Below are positions 44,915 to 56,969 of a DNA stretch of 64,000 nucleotides, in pieces. The notes beneath the pieces are model-generated. The model did no database searches. It saw nothing but the letters and a program-made list of their open reading frames with translations, and was not told the DNA's origin. The first letter of the stretch is position 1. Each line of letters begins with the position of its first letter. The position numbers were made by a program, and so were the translations under genes. Source of the DNA: Bryum argenteum (lineage: Eukaryota; Streptophyta; Bryopsida; Bryales; Bryaceae); assembly GCA_037043015.1 (NCBI GenBank), contig CM073321.1, forward strand, positions 11,106,001-11,170,000. Reading direction: 5' to 3'.

Positions 44915-46814
44915 GGGTCCCGCGCCGAGTGGTGACACTACCATCTCCCGTCCGGATGTGGGTACAAGTTGAGTTCCCGAGTTGGAAGTTCCCTGTGTTA
45001 CCGGAGGAGGGAGCGGGATAGGAGAACGTCTTCTCCCAAAACCTGTCGTGTCTTTTCTCCTCACCCCTCGGGATGATCCTGTGCGCCGGGTTGGGGTTTC
45101 TTCCTCTTTGTCTTCTTCTTCTTGATCATCCTCCTCTTTGGATTGATCACCGCCAACCTCGGCCACTTCCTCGGCCCGTCTCTTCTGGGCTCTTGTCCTC
45201 CGGATGAGGGGGGTGCATTCCTCTTCCTCCTCTACTGCGTTCGGCATGAACAGGGAGGTCACCGTACTGCGTGTCCGGGTAGTGTTTACTGGATTTCTAC
45301 CCTGGGCAGCCACCCGGGGTACAATGCTAGGCCCGACCTGATTGGGTCCCACCGCCCTGTTCTGTCTGGGGGCTGGCTCCGGTGACCCCTCTAAGTCGGT
45401 AGCCCGCACTCCTACTACTTCGTCCTTGGACTTGGACGAGGAGAGTCCCTGGGATTCTCTGGATGGGAGGTCTTGCTTCTCGTGCTAGTAGAAGATCTCC
45501 CGGTCGGTGAGGATGCCATGCCGCTGGTAGAGGTGGAAAAGGTTGGGGGCCAGTGGGCACCCCTTCCGGTTACCAATTTTGATAACCTCCCGCTGCACCA
45601 CATCGTGAATGATGTGATGCCATCCGATCTGCATCTTCCCGTCAAAGCTCGCCATGATCGCCTTCATGAGTTTGACGGTGCAGGTTGTTGGCTTGTCCGG
45701 GCTCAAAATGGGGAGGAGGAACCGGAGTAGTCGCATCTCCCGGGGGTTCCTGCAATCCTCGGGCTTGAACCCGTCCTCCTCCGTCCGTCCCTTACTGAAC
45801 CGGTTCTTCAGTCCGTCATCGCCCTTCTTCTTTATATACCCGATTGGGGACTCCGGAAACTTGTAGGTCGCCCTCCAATGGCGCGCTCCCCAATTATCTG
45901 TCTTCCCCCTCAGCGGATGCGTCACATACAGTTCGGGGAAGCGGTGGCTGACAGTCTCCTCGATGATGAGCTGGTCCGTCAAGTCCCACGGGACATCGTA
46001 AAGTCCGGCGCACCCCATCCGGAGGAGGTCTTCCTTCAATTCTGCCTCGTGCTGCGGCGTCTGAGGAACCTGCGGCTTCACCGCCTTGAGGGGGATCGGC
46101 ATCCCCATTCGCCAGAGAATCACGTCCTTCTTCTTCGTCATCGTGCCGGGGTCACTCTTCTGCTGATGTCCGGAGTTTCTCGCCAAATTCTGCTTTTCCG
46201 GACCCTCTCCGGTAGGAACCCTACTCCCAGTAACCCTAACCTCGCTCCTTGATTCTCTCTCTCTCTCGGATTGCTGAGCGCGCAGCAATGTACGATCTCT
46301 AAGAATGCGCGGGTTAGAATGACTGAAAATGGTCGCAGCAGCGTCTAATAACCATAATCCGGAACCCTCCTCCCGAGACATCATCACCTCGTCCTCGAGA
46401 GGTACACCGGTAATTATCCCGGTCCTGATTGAGCCGCCAGTGGTTCTATCGGGCGCCCGCGAAGTTTCCGGCCGTTTCTTCGGGTTGACCGGCAGCCTCG
46501 GTAGTCAGTCCGGTGAGGTGACCGGACCATCCGGTATTCAGAGGGCATGACCGGGTAGCCAAAGCGGTTTCCCCGGTAAGCTTTAGAATCCCTTAAGGCT
46601 AACCGGTTGAGCCACAAAACAAAAATACTATCTGCGGATCGGTCTAAGCGGTCCGATCTTTATTTCCAAATGCTAAAATTACTATTTTAACTCTAATTAT
46701 ACGTTAAAAACAAAAATATTGGAGAACAGGGTTCGACAAACCGGCTTTGGAACAAACCGGTAAACAAATCGCGCTTCAACATTCCTTCGTGTCCATTAAA
46801 AACTCATTCGAAGG

Positions 46815-47626
46815 TCCGACCGATCATTGACCTTGACGTCGATAAACTCATGAAAGAGTTTTACATGGGGTATCGGGAGGGTGATTGTGTGCTCTACGTT
46901 TCCCTCTACTCTACCAAGGCGGAGTTGTGTCATGTAAAATTGAGTGACAATTTTCTGGAAAATTCTCATTAGAAAGGGTTAATAACGAGTTTGAGGAGAT
47001 CTTGATGGCTGATCCGGACCTCCATCAGTTCAGCGACAAGTACTTTTACGTATGTGAAGGAAATCATTGAGTGACGGCATGGAGGAGGCACATTGAGCGG
47101 TACCATCCTGATGAAAGGCCATGGTACATTTCTGTAGATTGCATTATTCTTGACGGTCGACAAGAAAAGAATGTTCTCCTAAATGGAAAGGCCGATATTA
47201 ACTGATGAGCTTCTCAAAGTTTCATATATTTTTTTTATTCACTTTCACTACATACAATGTTTGTCTCACTCAATGTTGTGAACAGGTCTACAGAAAATGC
47301 GCATATCGAAGATAACTTTTGCTCCCAGCTCCAACGCATGCAGAAATTTGGGAAATTGAAGCTGACAGATTTCAAAGACCTGATTAGCAAAAAGGATTAC
47401 AAGACTTTCGAAAGAGTGCAGGAGAAGAAAAAGGACAAATGATATCCACTCGCGATAGACGTGTTTGTGAAGTTCCTATACACGGTAACATTTGTGAGTC
47501 CTTCCGTACCTTTCTCTTATCGTATTTAAATCGTTTAATATTTTTCTCATATGTATTATATATATTTTTTGTAGAGGAAATTTGCTAAGACATCAGACGA
47601 GGCAGAAGCAGAATACATCTATAGAT
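46815..47626 (+). pseudogene. ParB-like N-terminal part of a ParB/methyltransferase-like gene (locus iv, left part)
   Basis: Translation from about 46815 gives RPIIDLDVDKLMKEFY, comparable to the region before the ParB-like core at locus i. After a TAG at 46970-46972 and a frame change comes FSDKYFYVCEGNH, a TGA at 47068-47070 where Arg (CGA) is expected, then VTAWRRHIERYH and WYISVDCIILD. CEGNH-R-TAW resembles the ParB G-x-H-R box. Further exons with good splice sites lie at 47286-47484 (AACAG acceptor, GTAACA donor) and from 47575 (TTTTGTAG acceptor), with an internal TGA near 47441. The gene breaks off near 47626. The methyltransferase part on the same strand resumes near 56970, with about 9 kb of repeats between. 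Confidence 0.5.
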
Positions 47627-47639
47627 AAATAAAATTACC

Positions 47640-50600
47640 ACAAAACCAATAGAACGAAATAATCCCATGGAAATACATTGAAACGGATATAAACATTTTA
47701 TTATAAATAGATAAATCATGTTTAATAGTAGTTTTATACTACTCTAATTTGCGTAAGCTACATTGCAATGAGAAGGGTGTACTATTGAAACTAGTATAAT
47801 CTAATATAACGTGAAAACAACTCATCAAAATCGATAATTGAGTCCTTAATTATTGAAATTTGTAGCTCCGGTACGCACATCTTGGAATTAACGCTTTCAG
47901 GACAAAATCTTGGCTTCCAAGCTCCCATGATTGATGTTGTAGTGTGAACCCTTGAGATGGTTCACCTTGGCGGGAAAACCCTTCCCGCAAGGTTTTGATT
48001 ATTTACGCGCATTATATAATGCTTATTCTTATGTTTTACCCTTTTAGTTTCAAACCTCGGCATATAGTAGAAAGTCTTGGAGTCCTATCTCGCTAATCCG
48101 GACTTGTTGGAATCAAAATCCTCAATGGTTTTAGTTCTAAAAAGTTAGAAAGTGGAAAAGGGGTTAGAAGACCGGTGGATGAAATGTTGGATGGATGTAG
48201 TGGAGTTGGTTTTCTTCCTACCGTGGGGCTAGGGTTGGAGAGAGTGTGTGTCTCTCTCTCTCTCCCATGTGTGGGAAGAGGGTGTGTGTGTGTGTGAAAG
48301 TTTTTTTAGGTTGTAGCTATGCAACATAGAGTTGGGTGGTCTAACACAAAAAAAAACTTGCAAGTAGGATGTGTGGATTCGTTGCATGTGGGTGTGAGTG
48401 TGGGTAGGTTGGAGGAGAAGATAGAAGGGTTGGAGTTTTCAATTTGGGAGTGGCTGCCGACTTTGAAGGACGAGATCTCACGATTGACGAAGAATTGGGA
48501 GGCTTGCCTTAGGGATCTAGGAGCGCTGTCGAGTTTTCTTTCCAACAAGACCAAGCTTGCCCTCATTGGAGCAAGGACAAGGAAGAAATCGCGATTCTAC
48601 CAAAGTACCCTTACTGGTGACGGCAGAGTTGGGGGGCCGACTTCGAAGGACGAGATCTCACGATTGACGAAGAATTGAGAGGTGTGCCTTAGAGATCTAG
48701 GAGCGTTGTTGAGTTTTCTTTCCAACAAGACCAAGTTTGCCCTCATTGGAGCAAGGACGAGGGAGAAATCGCGATTCTACCAAAGTACCCTTACTGGTGA
48801 CGGCAGAGTTGAAGGGTCGGCTTTGAAGGACGAGATCTCACGATTGGCAAAGAATTGGGGGGCATGCCTTAGCGATCCAGGAGCATTGTTGAGTTTTCTT
48901 TCTAACGGGACCAAGCTCGCCCCCATTGGAGCAAGGACGAGGGAGAAATCGTCGTTCTACCGAAGGGACCTTACTGGTGGCGGCAGATTGAGGGAAGCCC
49001 CATTTCATCCTCCTTTGATGTGATTGTGACACTCTTGAGTAGCTAGATTGTGTGTGCAACGACCTTAGTGGGGTTAGATGCATGAATGCTTTGGAAAATG
49101 GCAATTTGTTGCCCAAAAACATGTTTGGGTTGCAGCTTGATTTGGTGATGTTGTGTTATAGTTTCATGTATGAATGTGTGTTTTCTTGCTTGTGTATCTT
49201 TGGTTTGATTGTCTTGTGTCACGATTTGAATTCGTGTGTGGGAAACCGCGCGGAGCGCTTGCCAAAATTCTCCAATTAACCCTAAAATTGTGTAGTGGTG
49301 GAGAATTGCATGTTTAGTTGATTGTTAGCACTCATATGTTGATTGGGTGCTTAGGCTTGAGGTAGAAGGTGCTTTGATGTGATTTGCAACCCCTTTTTAG
49401 CCCTAAATTGTGTGCTGGACCTCTTAGTCCATATGTGTTTTAGAGGCCTTAAGTGTTCCTTTTGGTCATTTTGTGCCCATAATTGAGCCCTAGGCCCTGG
49501 GTGGTCGAATGAGGGTTATTTGAACCTCCTAGGGAGGCTTGGCGGACTCAATTTACTGCTGGAGCTACTTGTTTTGCATTAAATGGAGACTTGAGTGAAT
49601 GGTTGTGTCTCCTTGTGAATCCAAACTAGAAATTGCATGTATGTATGAAGTTTGGTGTCCATTGCTTGGAAGGTCGTTTTACTTGCACCCACCCCCACGG
49701 CCAAACTTGTGGCTTAAAACCGGGTCACCGGGATTTAGGCTCACATGTAGCCACCCAAGTTGGATCATAATCTATATCTATACACCAAGAGTTACCTTTT
49801 CTTGTTGACGGACCCTGCTTTACTTTATTGTGTGCCAATATGTTGTGAGAGCGTCAGAGCGCTCTCTTGTTTAAGTGTTGTTAATAATGACTTTTATTAA
49901 TGAAGTGTCTGCAAACCATGACATCTTGAGGTAAATTGATGAATATACAATAATTTAGTTTTGAATGCAATTTGTATATTAGGGGTTAGTTTTTGCAAGG
50001 CCTTTGATGGGACGAAAAAGTCTAATTTAAGCTTTAGGGTGTGGAAGGACTAGAGGAGAAAGAATTCCCCCTAGTAGATCCAATTGATGTGGAGAAGAAC
50101 TAAAGGAGGAAAATTTCCCCTAGTGAATCCTAAATTAGAAATAGGGTTAGTTGCTTAAATTAGAATTGAGCGTTTTACCATAGGCTCTGTACTACTAGTC
50201 TTTGATGTCCATGTTGTGTTTGAAATTTGATTGTTGTAAGTCTCATCCATTTAACTTGTTGTAGCATGTGGGGCAACATCCATTGATGAAGTGGTTGTGG
50301 AATGGAGGCTTCAAGGATGGAGCGCGTGGAGTGGCGGTTATTCATCCATGGAGGCTTTAGTTAGGGCTTAGGCCTTAGTTAGGCTTTACAGTGAGCCGCC
50401 TCTTTGGCGGCTCTCATTTTGTACTTAATAGCTTGTTTCCAAGCTATCATCACCCACTCAATCTAGTTAGAGTAGGAGAAGGAAGGCCGTGGGCCTCCTT
50501 CTCCTCCATCTTGTTTGTTTCATCAATATCTTGTTTGTCTACCTCTTCTTCTTTGTAATGCTTAGTTAAGAGTAGGAATAGGAAGGCAGGTGGACCTCCC

Positions 50601-51434
50601 TCTCAATTTTGTTTATCTTGATCTCTTCTTGAATTGTTTAGCTGTTGGTAGAAGACGGAGGCCGTGGGCCCCTTTCAATCAATCCCCATCAATTCTCTCA
50701 ATCCCCATCAAATGTCTCTCGGTCTTTCCCCCATTTGTCGCTCAATTCTTCTTCAAATTGATTGAGATTTTTGTGGTATGTAGCTTGTAAGTAGAGCTTT
50801 CCAACGATAATAAGCATGCTCAAATCCAAGTTGTAGAGAGGGAGAAATTGGCTCCCAAAGTTGGGGTGTCGAAAACGATTTCCCCCCGGCAGGGAACAAA
50901 TCAGCTGTGTTCAAACAACAATCAGTCACGGAGTTTTTTTCTATGCTATTGAGATTTCTAGGGTAGATAGACCTCCAAAAGAGCTTTCTAGGGGTATTTG
51001 GTATGCCCCAATTTGATCTTTAGAGAGGGGGAAACACCCCTCCAAAGTTGGGGATGTTGAAGGATTTTCCCGCCGGCGGTTAAAAGAAATAGGCCCTAGT
51101 ATTTTGGCCATCAGTCCTCGGGTTTTGATCCTATGCTTTTGAGATTTTGAGGGTGAGTGAGAAATTGACTTAGCTTTCCAAAAAGCTATGGCACGCCCAA
51201 ATCGGAGCTAAAATGAAGCGATGGCAAGCCAAAAACCGGAAGAGGGTTGAAAGGAGGCCGGCGGGGGTTTTCTTCTTCACTTCCCCTTGTTTCTTCTTCA
51301 TTTCTTCTCGTCTTCTCTTCTCCGTTGTTCCTCTCTTCATTTGTTGCTCTTGTCAATCCCCTTGTGACCAAAGGCCACTCCATGGTGATTTTTTGGCTCA
51401 CATATGTTCAAATGCGCATTAAGAATACGTATAG
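47640..51434. other. Unclassified repeat-type DNA between the halves of locus iv
   Basis: Mostly non-coding. It contains CT and GT runs at 48250-48295, a three-unit 180-bp tandem repeat, and a long stretch (49.2-51.4 kb) of LTR-like non-coding sequence with CTTTCCAA-type motifs. I found no pol genes and no convincing element ends. Confidence 0.45.
48319..49023 (+). repeat. Three 180-bp tandem repeats encoding a 60-residue unit
   Basis: Units at 48481-48660, 48661-48840 and 48841-49006 share GACGAGATCTCACGATTG and CTTACTGGTGACGGCAGAG. The period is exactly 180 bases and one frame reads a repeated unit with DEISRLTKNW, SFLSNKTK-ALIGARTR and TLTGDGRV. A TGA at 48676-48678 breaks it at the start of unit 2. 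It may be a decayed repeat protein or a coincidence of a minisatellite whose length is divisible by three. Confidence 0.6.
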
Positions 51435-52859
51435 TGTCTAGAATCCGACCTAAGTATGTGATAGGCCGTATACTATAAGGCAAATAAGTTTAAACAAATA
51501 CGTGTTATCTTTAGAATGTAGTTTTTAATAAAAAGGACAGGTTCGTTAACCCGTACTCCGCTCTTGAATGGTGAGGACGTACTATCAGAAGCCGAAAAGG
51601 GGTTAAAGACGGTGGCTGAAGGCCGGAGCGGGTGGAAGGATAATTATGAAGCGGAGTGCCAAAGACGGCTCCGTACGAGGTCGTGATGGCGGACGGACAG
51701 GTTATGATGGCCGGATACCAATCCGACCCTCCCTATAAAACGCGACCCGTTCGCTCTTCTCGTTACCTACCTTTTCGCTTTCCTGCTTTCTCGCCCTCTC
51801 GCGCTTTCTGCCTTTTTGCTTTTCGTCCTTCTTTCCCGATCCGGCCCCCTGGCCGATCTTAGCCCGGCTACTCGTTACTTTTTTTCGCTTTTCTTCCTCA
51901 TGGCAGGATCGGCTTCCGCTCCGGCGCAGGAGGAGCACAAGATCTCAATCAAGTTGGTGCTTCCTATCATCTCGGCTGATCAAAAAGAGAAGAAGATGTT
52001 GATGGAGGACGTCGATCCGATGGGCCTGCCCGGCTTGCTCGAGACCCCGTAGGGACTACGTGACGCGGGAATAGTGCGCGAAATAAAGACCGCCGCGCCA
52101 AACCAGTTCGAAGGGACGGTTAGAGGGAAGCCGGCGTCCTGGACGACCGATCATTGGAGGATAGTTTACGGCCTGATCGGAAATAGCGGGGTAGGGTTGT
52201 GCAGCCGGAAACACAAATGGGCGAAGACGGCCTTCCAACGGAAGCGGCACAGGCACAACGGCTACGCAATGGAGGACTGCAAGGAGCAAAGGGAGCGTGC
52301 GGTGATCATGTTTCTAGCGCCGATTATTCACGCGGAGAAGTCGCATCAAACCACCGTCCAGCTTGCCAACACCGTCCTGGGGTCTGTGCGAGGAGAGCAA
52401 GAAGTTGACCGGGGCAACATCATCCGCGACTTAGTCGCCCAGCTTGCGGAGAATGTGGGTAAGACCCGACCGAGCCCGATCACTCCTGTTCTTTATCATT
52501 TGTATAAAAAGGAGGAGGTTCCGACGGATGAGGAGGGATCCAATTACGAGATCGTGTTGTCATCCCAAAACAACAACGTTTTCAAATCAGAGGAGGTCGT
52601 GGACAGCAAGGCCGTCTACTTGGATGACGAGGAGGACGAGGCCGGATCCAATGAGGAGGAAACACACCCGGATGCGCCTCAAGAGCCGGCTCGCAAGGAA
52701 ACCCCGCCGCGAGTTGCACCCCAGGTAATCATACTTCTGTCCCCGTCCCCTCCTGGGAAGCTGGCTTCGGTCGGAGTTCAGACCGAGCGCGGCCAAGCTT
52801 CTACACCCGCAGTCAATGACGACGTTACGGCCGACAGGGAGAATCCGATGCAGCCCAAC

Positions 52860-54411
52860 TGTCGCGACCCTAATTATTCCAACTCATTTTTTTTTCTTAG
52901 TGAGCCTTACTTGGTAGCGGAATCCCGGCTCACTTAGTTGGTAGCAACCGGCCACAACTTTGCTAACACTTGCATGTGCCCCCACACACAATGTTAGCAC
53001 CATTCTAAGTCAAGGTCTCCAACCCACCTTGACTCCATAATTCATTACCGGATACTCATTACCCGGAACTTCCACCAACACATGGGCATGCCAACCCGGA
53101 ACTCTCACCAACACATGGGCATGCCAACCCGGAACTCCCACCAACACATGGGCATGCCACTTGGTGACACGGGGCGGCTTCCACAAAAGTCCAAGCTCCC
53201 AAGGGTGCTACTAATCACCCCCGGAGCTAACCGCTCTTATCTACTGTCAAACTTCCCACTAGTCCCCTTGCACTCTTGTTTCTCACCCCATTCGGGACTT
53301 TGCTGGAAATCCTCCAGGAATCTGGCACTAGTTTTCCCGGGAACTAGTTTGGAGCGGGACTCTTTCCAACCCAATGTTGCGGGATGCTCAAGAGCATCCC
53401 ACAATGCCCAAGGTGTAGAAGTGAGGCTTCCTTTCCATGCCTCACCCTTTTGAGCCATTCCTGGTTACTCCCGGGAACCGGCACTACTTATCACGGGGAC
53501 TAACTTGGAGAGGGACACTTCCCAACCCCATGTTTAGAGATGCTCCAAAATACTCTCCATTTTCCACAAGGTGCGGGAGTGAGGCCCCATTCCAAGCCTC
53601 ACCCCTTGGAGCCACCCCGGTTCCTCAAGTCACCATGTGCAAGTGAGGAGGGAGAGCACCCCCCCTCATAGTACTCTCAGGAGTCTTCGGTAGGCCCCCC
53701 CCCTCTTGTGTTGAGGGGCCTTCCGTGACACACTTTTGTTTTGGAAGACCACCCGTTTTTCCTTAGTCTCAAAAACGGGCCGAAACTTCTCCTCGGGCTA
53801 GCTCCTAGCTCAGGTATCCAAATGGGACGTGCGAGCCCATATGCGACATCTACTCTTTGAGTAGATATTGATGGACTACCTACTTGCCTCAATTAGGTCT
53901 GTCCCAAGGGAGATATGCCCCTCTGAACATTCGGTGTCCCGGGAGGCAACATTCCCGAGTCCCGAAGTCCCGACCACTTTGAGGAGCCATATCTCCTAGA
54001 CTATTTCTTTGCTCATCATGAGCCTTAGCAATCTAGAAAGCCCTTGTCATTAGCTTTCCAGCAATATGCAACACGCTGCCCTCCACAAAGGTCGACAGAT
54101 TGAGTCCCGAAAGGCAACACTCCCGAGTCCCGGAGTGTCCCCGAACGCGCTCCAACTTTGGAGAGCCATATCTCATGACTCACGACTCCAAGTCGCGCGT
54201 TCTTTGGACCCATGGGTGCGTGCTTGAACAAGGTTTCCAACCATGTAAGGCACACCACCAAGTTCGTCCCGAGCACAACGCTATTGCGTGCTGTTTGCTC
54301 GGGACTCCCCTTGGTCACTTCACCTTGTCTCTTGCCAAGCCCGGGGCGTCACTCCCGGGGTCCTCTTGGCTCACCACGGTGTTCGGGCATCCTTTGGAAA
54401 GGGATGTGACA
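52860..54411 (-). mobile_element. Solo LTR (hairpin-rich family), target duplication CCAAC
   Basis: It begins TGTCGCGACCC and ends GGGATGTGACA, 1,552 bp, with CCAAC before (52855-52859) and after (54412-54416). It is in the opposite orientation to the copy at 3542-5063. Removing it restores the reading frame of the host ORF exactly. Confidence 0.95.
53070..53160. repeat. Three about 31-bp units in the solo LTR
   Basis: Units of ACCAACACATGGGCATGCC type; two units in the copy at 4800. Confidence 0.75.
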
Positions 54412-56120
54412 CCAACAACTTCCGACTTCCTCCACCGTGCAGTCCGTCTGCAGACCATCCGGATCCGATGAGGAGGGCGTGGTACCACTTCACAGAGGCT
54501 CGTACCACGTACTTCGATTACCAGGGACTAATTGCTAGATTATGTAAAGAGTTTGGAGTCCACACCTTGCTCGAGGTGAAGCAGAAGTGGGACTCTAAGT
54601 TGATCGAGGAGCAATACCATCAGCTGGAGTAACAAATTACGAAGGTCAACATGGATAATCGACGCTTGAGGGAGACAGTCAGGCGAAGGGAGGAAGAGCT
54701 CGTGATTGGCCGACAAGCCATCCAAACCGCTCACGAGCAAGTGGTGAAGCTCGTAGAGATCTGTGAGACTCCGGTCGAGGTACTTCAGAAGGCTAATTTG
54801 TACGAGGCTGGAATCCTGCACTCGGAAGTTTTCAAGGCGGAGACCTTCCGCAAATTCCTACTTGCAACGAAGACTTACTCGACGAAGATCAAGAAGAGCA
54901 ATGCCGAAGTAAAGGTGGTGCTGGACTCCATCCGTGAGCGGATTGCAGAGATGGCATCGGTTCCGGCCTTTGCGGCTACCCCAGCCGAGACCTCGACCCC
55001 GAGGCAAAACCCGGTCGACGTTGAGAGGACCGATGCTGGACCCTTGAGTCCAGCCGATACCAAAGACAAGAGCAAGGTGAAGACGGAAGAAGGCGTAGCC
55101 GGCCCAGCAGATTCTCCGGCCAAGAACATCCGCACAGCAAAAAGGAAGCTTCGGACCGAAGAGTACGAGAAGTCCCGAGGCGCCCAGAAGCTTCACAATA
55201 TCGGCCTCAAACGCTTAGAGGAGGAGGAGTTGAAGAGCGGAGACGACACGGACGAGGGCGCAAGCGACGACGAGTACATGATCACGGACGCGGGCAAGAG
55301 GGTCAAGACAGGTCGGATTGCAGCCTCGCCACTGAAACGGCCAAAGCACGGGGTAAGCTCAAGGAGGAAGAGGTAGGGCGGATTCAGAGGCCGGAAGTTA
55401 GAAGTCGGCCAGGGTTAGGAAGCCGGATTAGAATTTGACCTAGGACAGTTAGTAGGATCTTTCTTGGGAGGCGAGTCGCTTTTTGCGGAGTAGGCCGTGT
55501 AGGTCGGCGCCGCAATCTAGTTAGGGTTCTAAGTCGTTGACTTAGAAGTACTTATAGGTGAATGTTTGATCACCCAAGACATTCCTTCCTTACTTGTTAA
55601 TCAAAACCATCTTATGCGCATATTCAGTGTGATCCTTACTCTGTCTCCCTTTTGAAGTCGAGTGCTTAGAAGTCGTATCTACTGTGTTTGGGTCGTAAGT
55701 GGAAAGTTAGGAGTCCGGATTCCTTTGCTAGATCATTTCAGTGGGGTTGAGGTCGGGTTGGGCGTATTCTTGAGTGCCTTGTGTCTTAAGTTGGTCTAGG
55801 GGTCTGAGAGAAGGAAACTACTGTGGTAAAAACTTTACGTACTAGAGGGGTCTGGGAGTATAGTGTGCGAGGCCGGATTCCAATCCAACCTCCAACTGCT
55901 ACAGACTTGGGTTCCTCTGTAGTCTCAGAGGACGGATCAAGCACAGTACGTGATCGGAATACGTGTAGACGTCCTCTAGCCGGATTCGGATCTCTTGGAG
56001 TTTGTCGTTGTAGTAAGTGTGATAGGGCAACCAAGACGGCATGCGTGACCTGCTAATCCGGACGACCAGGACGGATTAGTTGTGAGGACGTAATGCTTGC
56101 CTAAGTTGGGTGTTAGTGTA

Positions 56121-56969
56121 ATAGAGTCAAAGTGTGGACGTTTCCGCCACAATAAACAAAAAGGGAAAGAGTCTTTGTGCATCCCCTCTTGCAAAGGGAT
56201 ACCCTTGCCATGCAAGGGTAAAACATAAGTTGGGACTAGAAGCGTTTGGTGGTTGGGTGTTTTAGCACTACTTTGTATTGGTCACTTCACAGAATCCCTG
56301 GAACGATACACGAGTCACCTGAACACAGGTATTACACTAATAAACATGTAAGGAAAGACAACGTGAATACATGGCATCTGACATCCTACATACCTTCTTC
56401 TAATTACTCTATGTTTAGTATTATTAAGGGCACAACATTTAATGCCTCCACAATCATTGTCTTTTTTCTTTCTTTCACGATATATCAATGTCAAAATATA
56501 GTCTACACTTGTACAATTGTACGTATTCTTTATATTTCAATACAACCATGTCTTCCAACTATGATCTGACTTGAACTAGTTGTGACTTTTCATGGGAATA
56601 AATGTGAACATGGTTTCTAGACGGTTCTTTACTATGTTTTCTTCAATGTCTGTTTTTAGAAATATTAAATTGCCAAATTGATCTCTACTTCTTTCTATTT
56701 ATAGTAAGATCTCTTCTTCTAACCTATTGCTTTGTGTTTGGACTCTTCAACTCTTTGTTTAAGCTTGGCATGTGAATTTACATTTCATATCTTTCAAATA
56801 CTTCAACAGCTTTTACCTATTCCCCCTTGCGTGTGTATATATCAGCATTTCAATATGTCCATTTTGTCTCAAAATAACAAATATCCCCTTACAGCACTAT
56901 AAAATTACAAAACAAAAAAAATTTATTACTTGATATAACTGCATTCTCAAGCATTTAGACTAAGTAGAG
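56121..56969. other. AT-rich intergenic or intron DNA
   Basis: No gene recognised; probably flank or intron of the split gene of locus iv. Confidence 0.4.

Larger units (their letters stand above)
30869..46141 (-). pseudogene. LTR-encoded ORF, copy 2, interrupted by the nested gypsy element
   Basis: The ORF runs 46141-44915 and, after removing the insertion and its GGGTC duplication, 32299-30869 in the same frame. Order: conserved N-terminal domain (HEAELKEDLLRMGCAG to LTDREIFY), acidic linker, basic patch (GVRRKDTTGFGRRRSP), a second Lys/Arg block (GGRLPNLKRKTRKRRRSASP), Pro/Glu-rich stretch, and a C-terminal coiled coil (LRRTVQEQESTLRKLQSI) with a helical domain. Stops at 45487-45485, 32044-32042 and near 31832 show decay, yet the frame survives over more than 900 codons. 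Two nuclear-type basic blocks and a coiled coil suggest a DNA- or RNA-binding multimer. It has no match I recognise. Confidence 0.65.
29934..46738 (-). mobile_element. Long ORF-bearing LTR, copy 2 (solo), split by a 12.6-kb gypsy element
   Basis: On the minus strand it begins TGTCGAACCCTGTTCTCC at 46738, matching copy 1 at 1356. The ORF starts about 600 bases in, as in copy 1. The other end is placed at 29934 because a methyltransferase-like exon resumes there; the flanks (CCGGG and AACCG) are not an exact duplication, so this end is tentative. Without the insertion at 32305-44914 it would be about 4.2 kb. No gag, protease, reverse transcriptase or integrase belongs to it, so it is a solo LTR. 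Confidence 0.6.
51900..55376 (+). pseudogene. LTR-encoded ORF, copy 3, split by a solo LTR
   Basis: The ATG at 51900 (MAGSASAPAQEEHK) opens a frame that, with the solo LTR and its CCAAC duplication removed, continues in phase to 55376. Only two stops occur: TAG at 52050 and TAA near 54630. It aligns with copy 2 at landmarks such as WRIVYGL against WRATYKF, MEDCKEQRERAVIMFLAPII against PEDCRNPREMRLLRFLLPIL, GNIIRDLVAQ and ITPVLYHLYKKEEVPTDEE. The acidic linker follows, then a helical region (RRAWYHFTEARTTYF, FGVHTLLEVKQKWDSKLIEEQ) and a C-terminal coiled coil (RRLRETVRRREEELV) with LQKANLYEAGILHSE, ending in a basic tail (SPLKRPKHGVSSRRKR). Sequence is strongly diverged from copies 1 and 2, but architecture is kept. 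Confidence 0.65.
51435..56120 (+). mobile_element. Long ORF-bearing LTR, copy 3 (diverged, probably solo)
   Basis: A candidate start TGTCTAGAATCCGACC lies at 51435, about 465 bases before the ORF. No pol genes accompany the ORF. The right end is unclear, somewhere after 56000. Both sides of the segment are consistent with pieces of one ParB/methyltransferase-like gene, so it probably inserted there. A solo LTR at 52860-54411 is nested in it. Confidence 0.45.
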
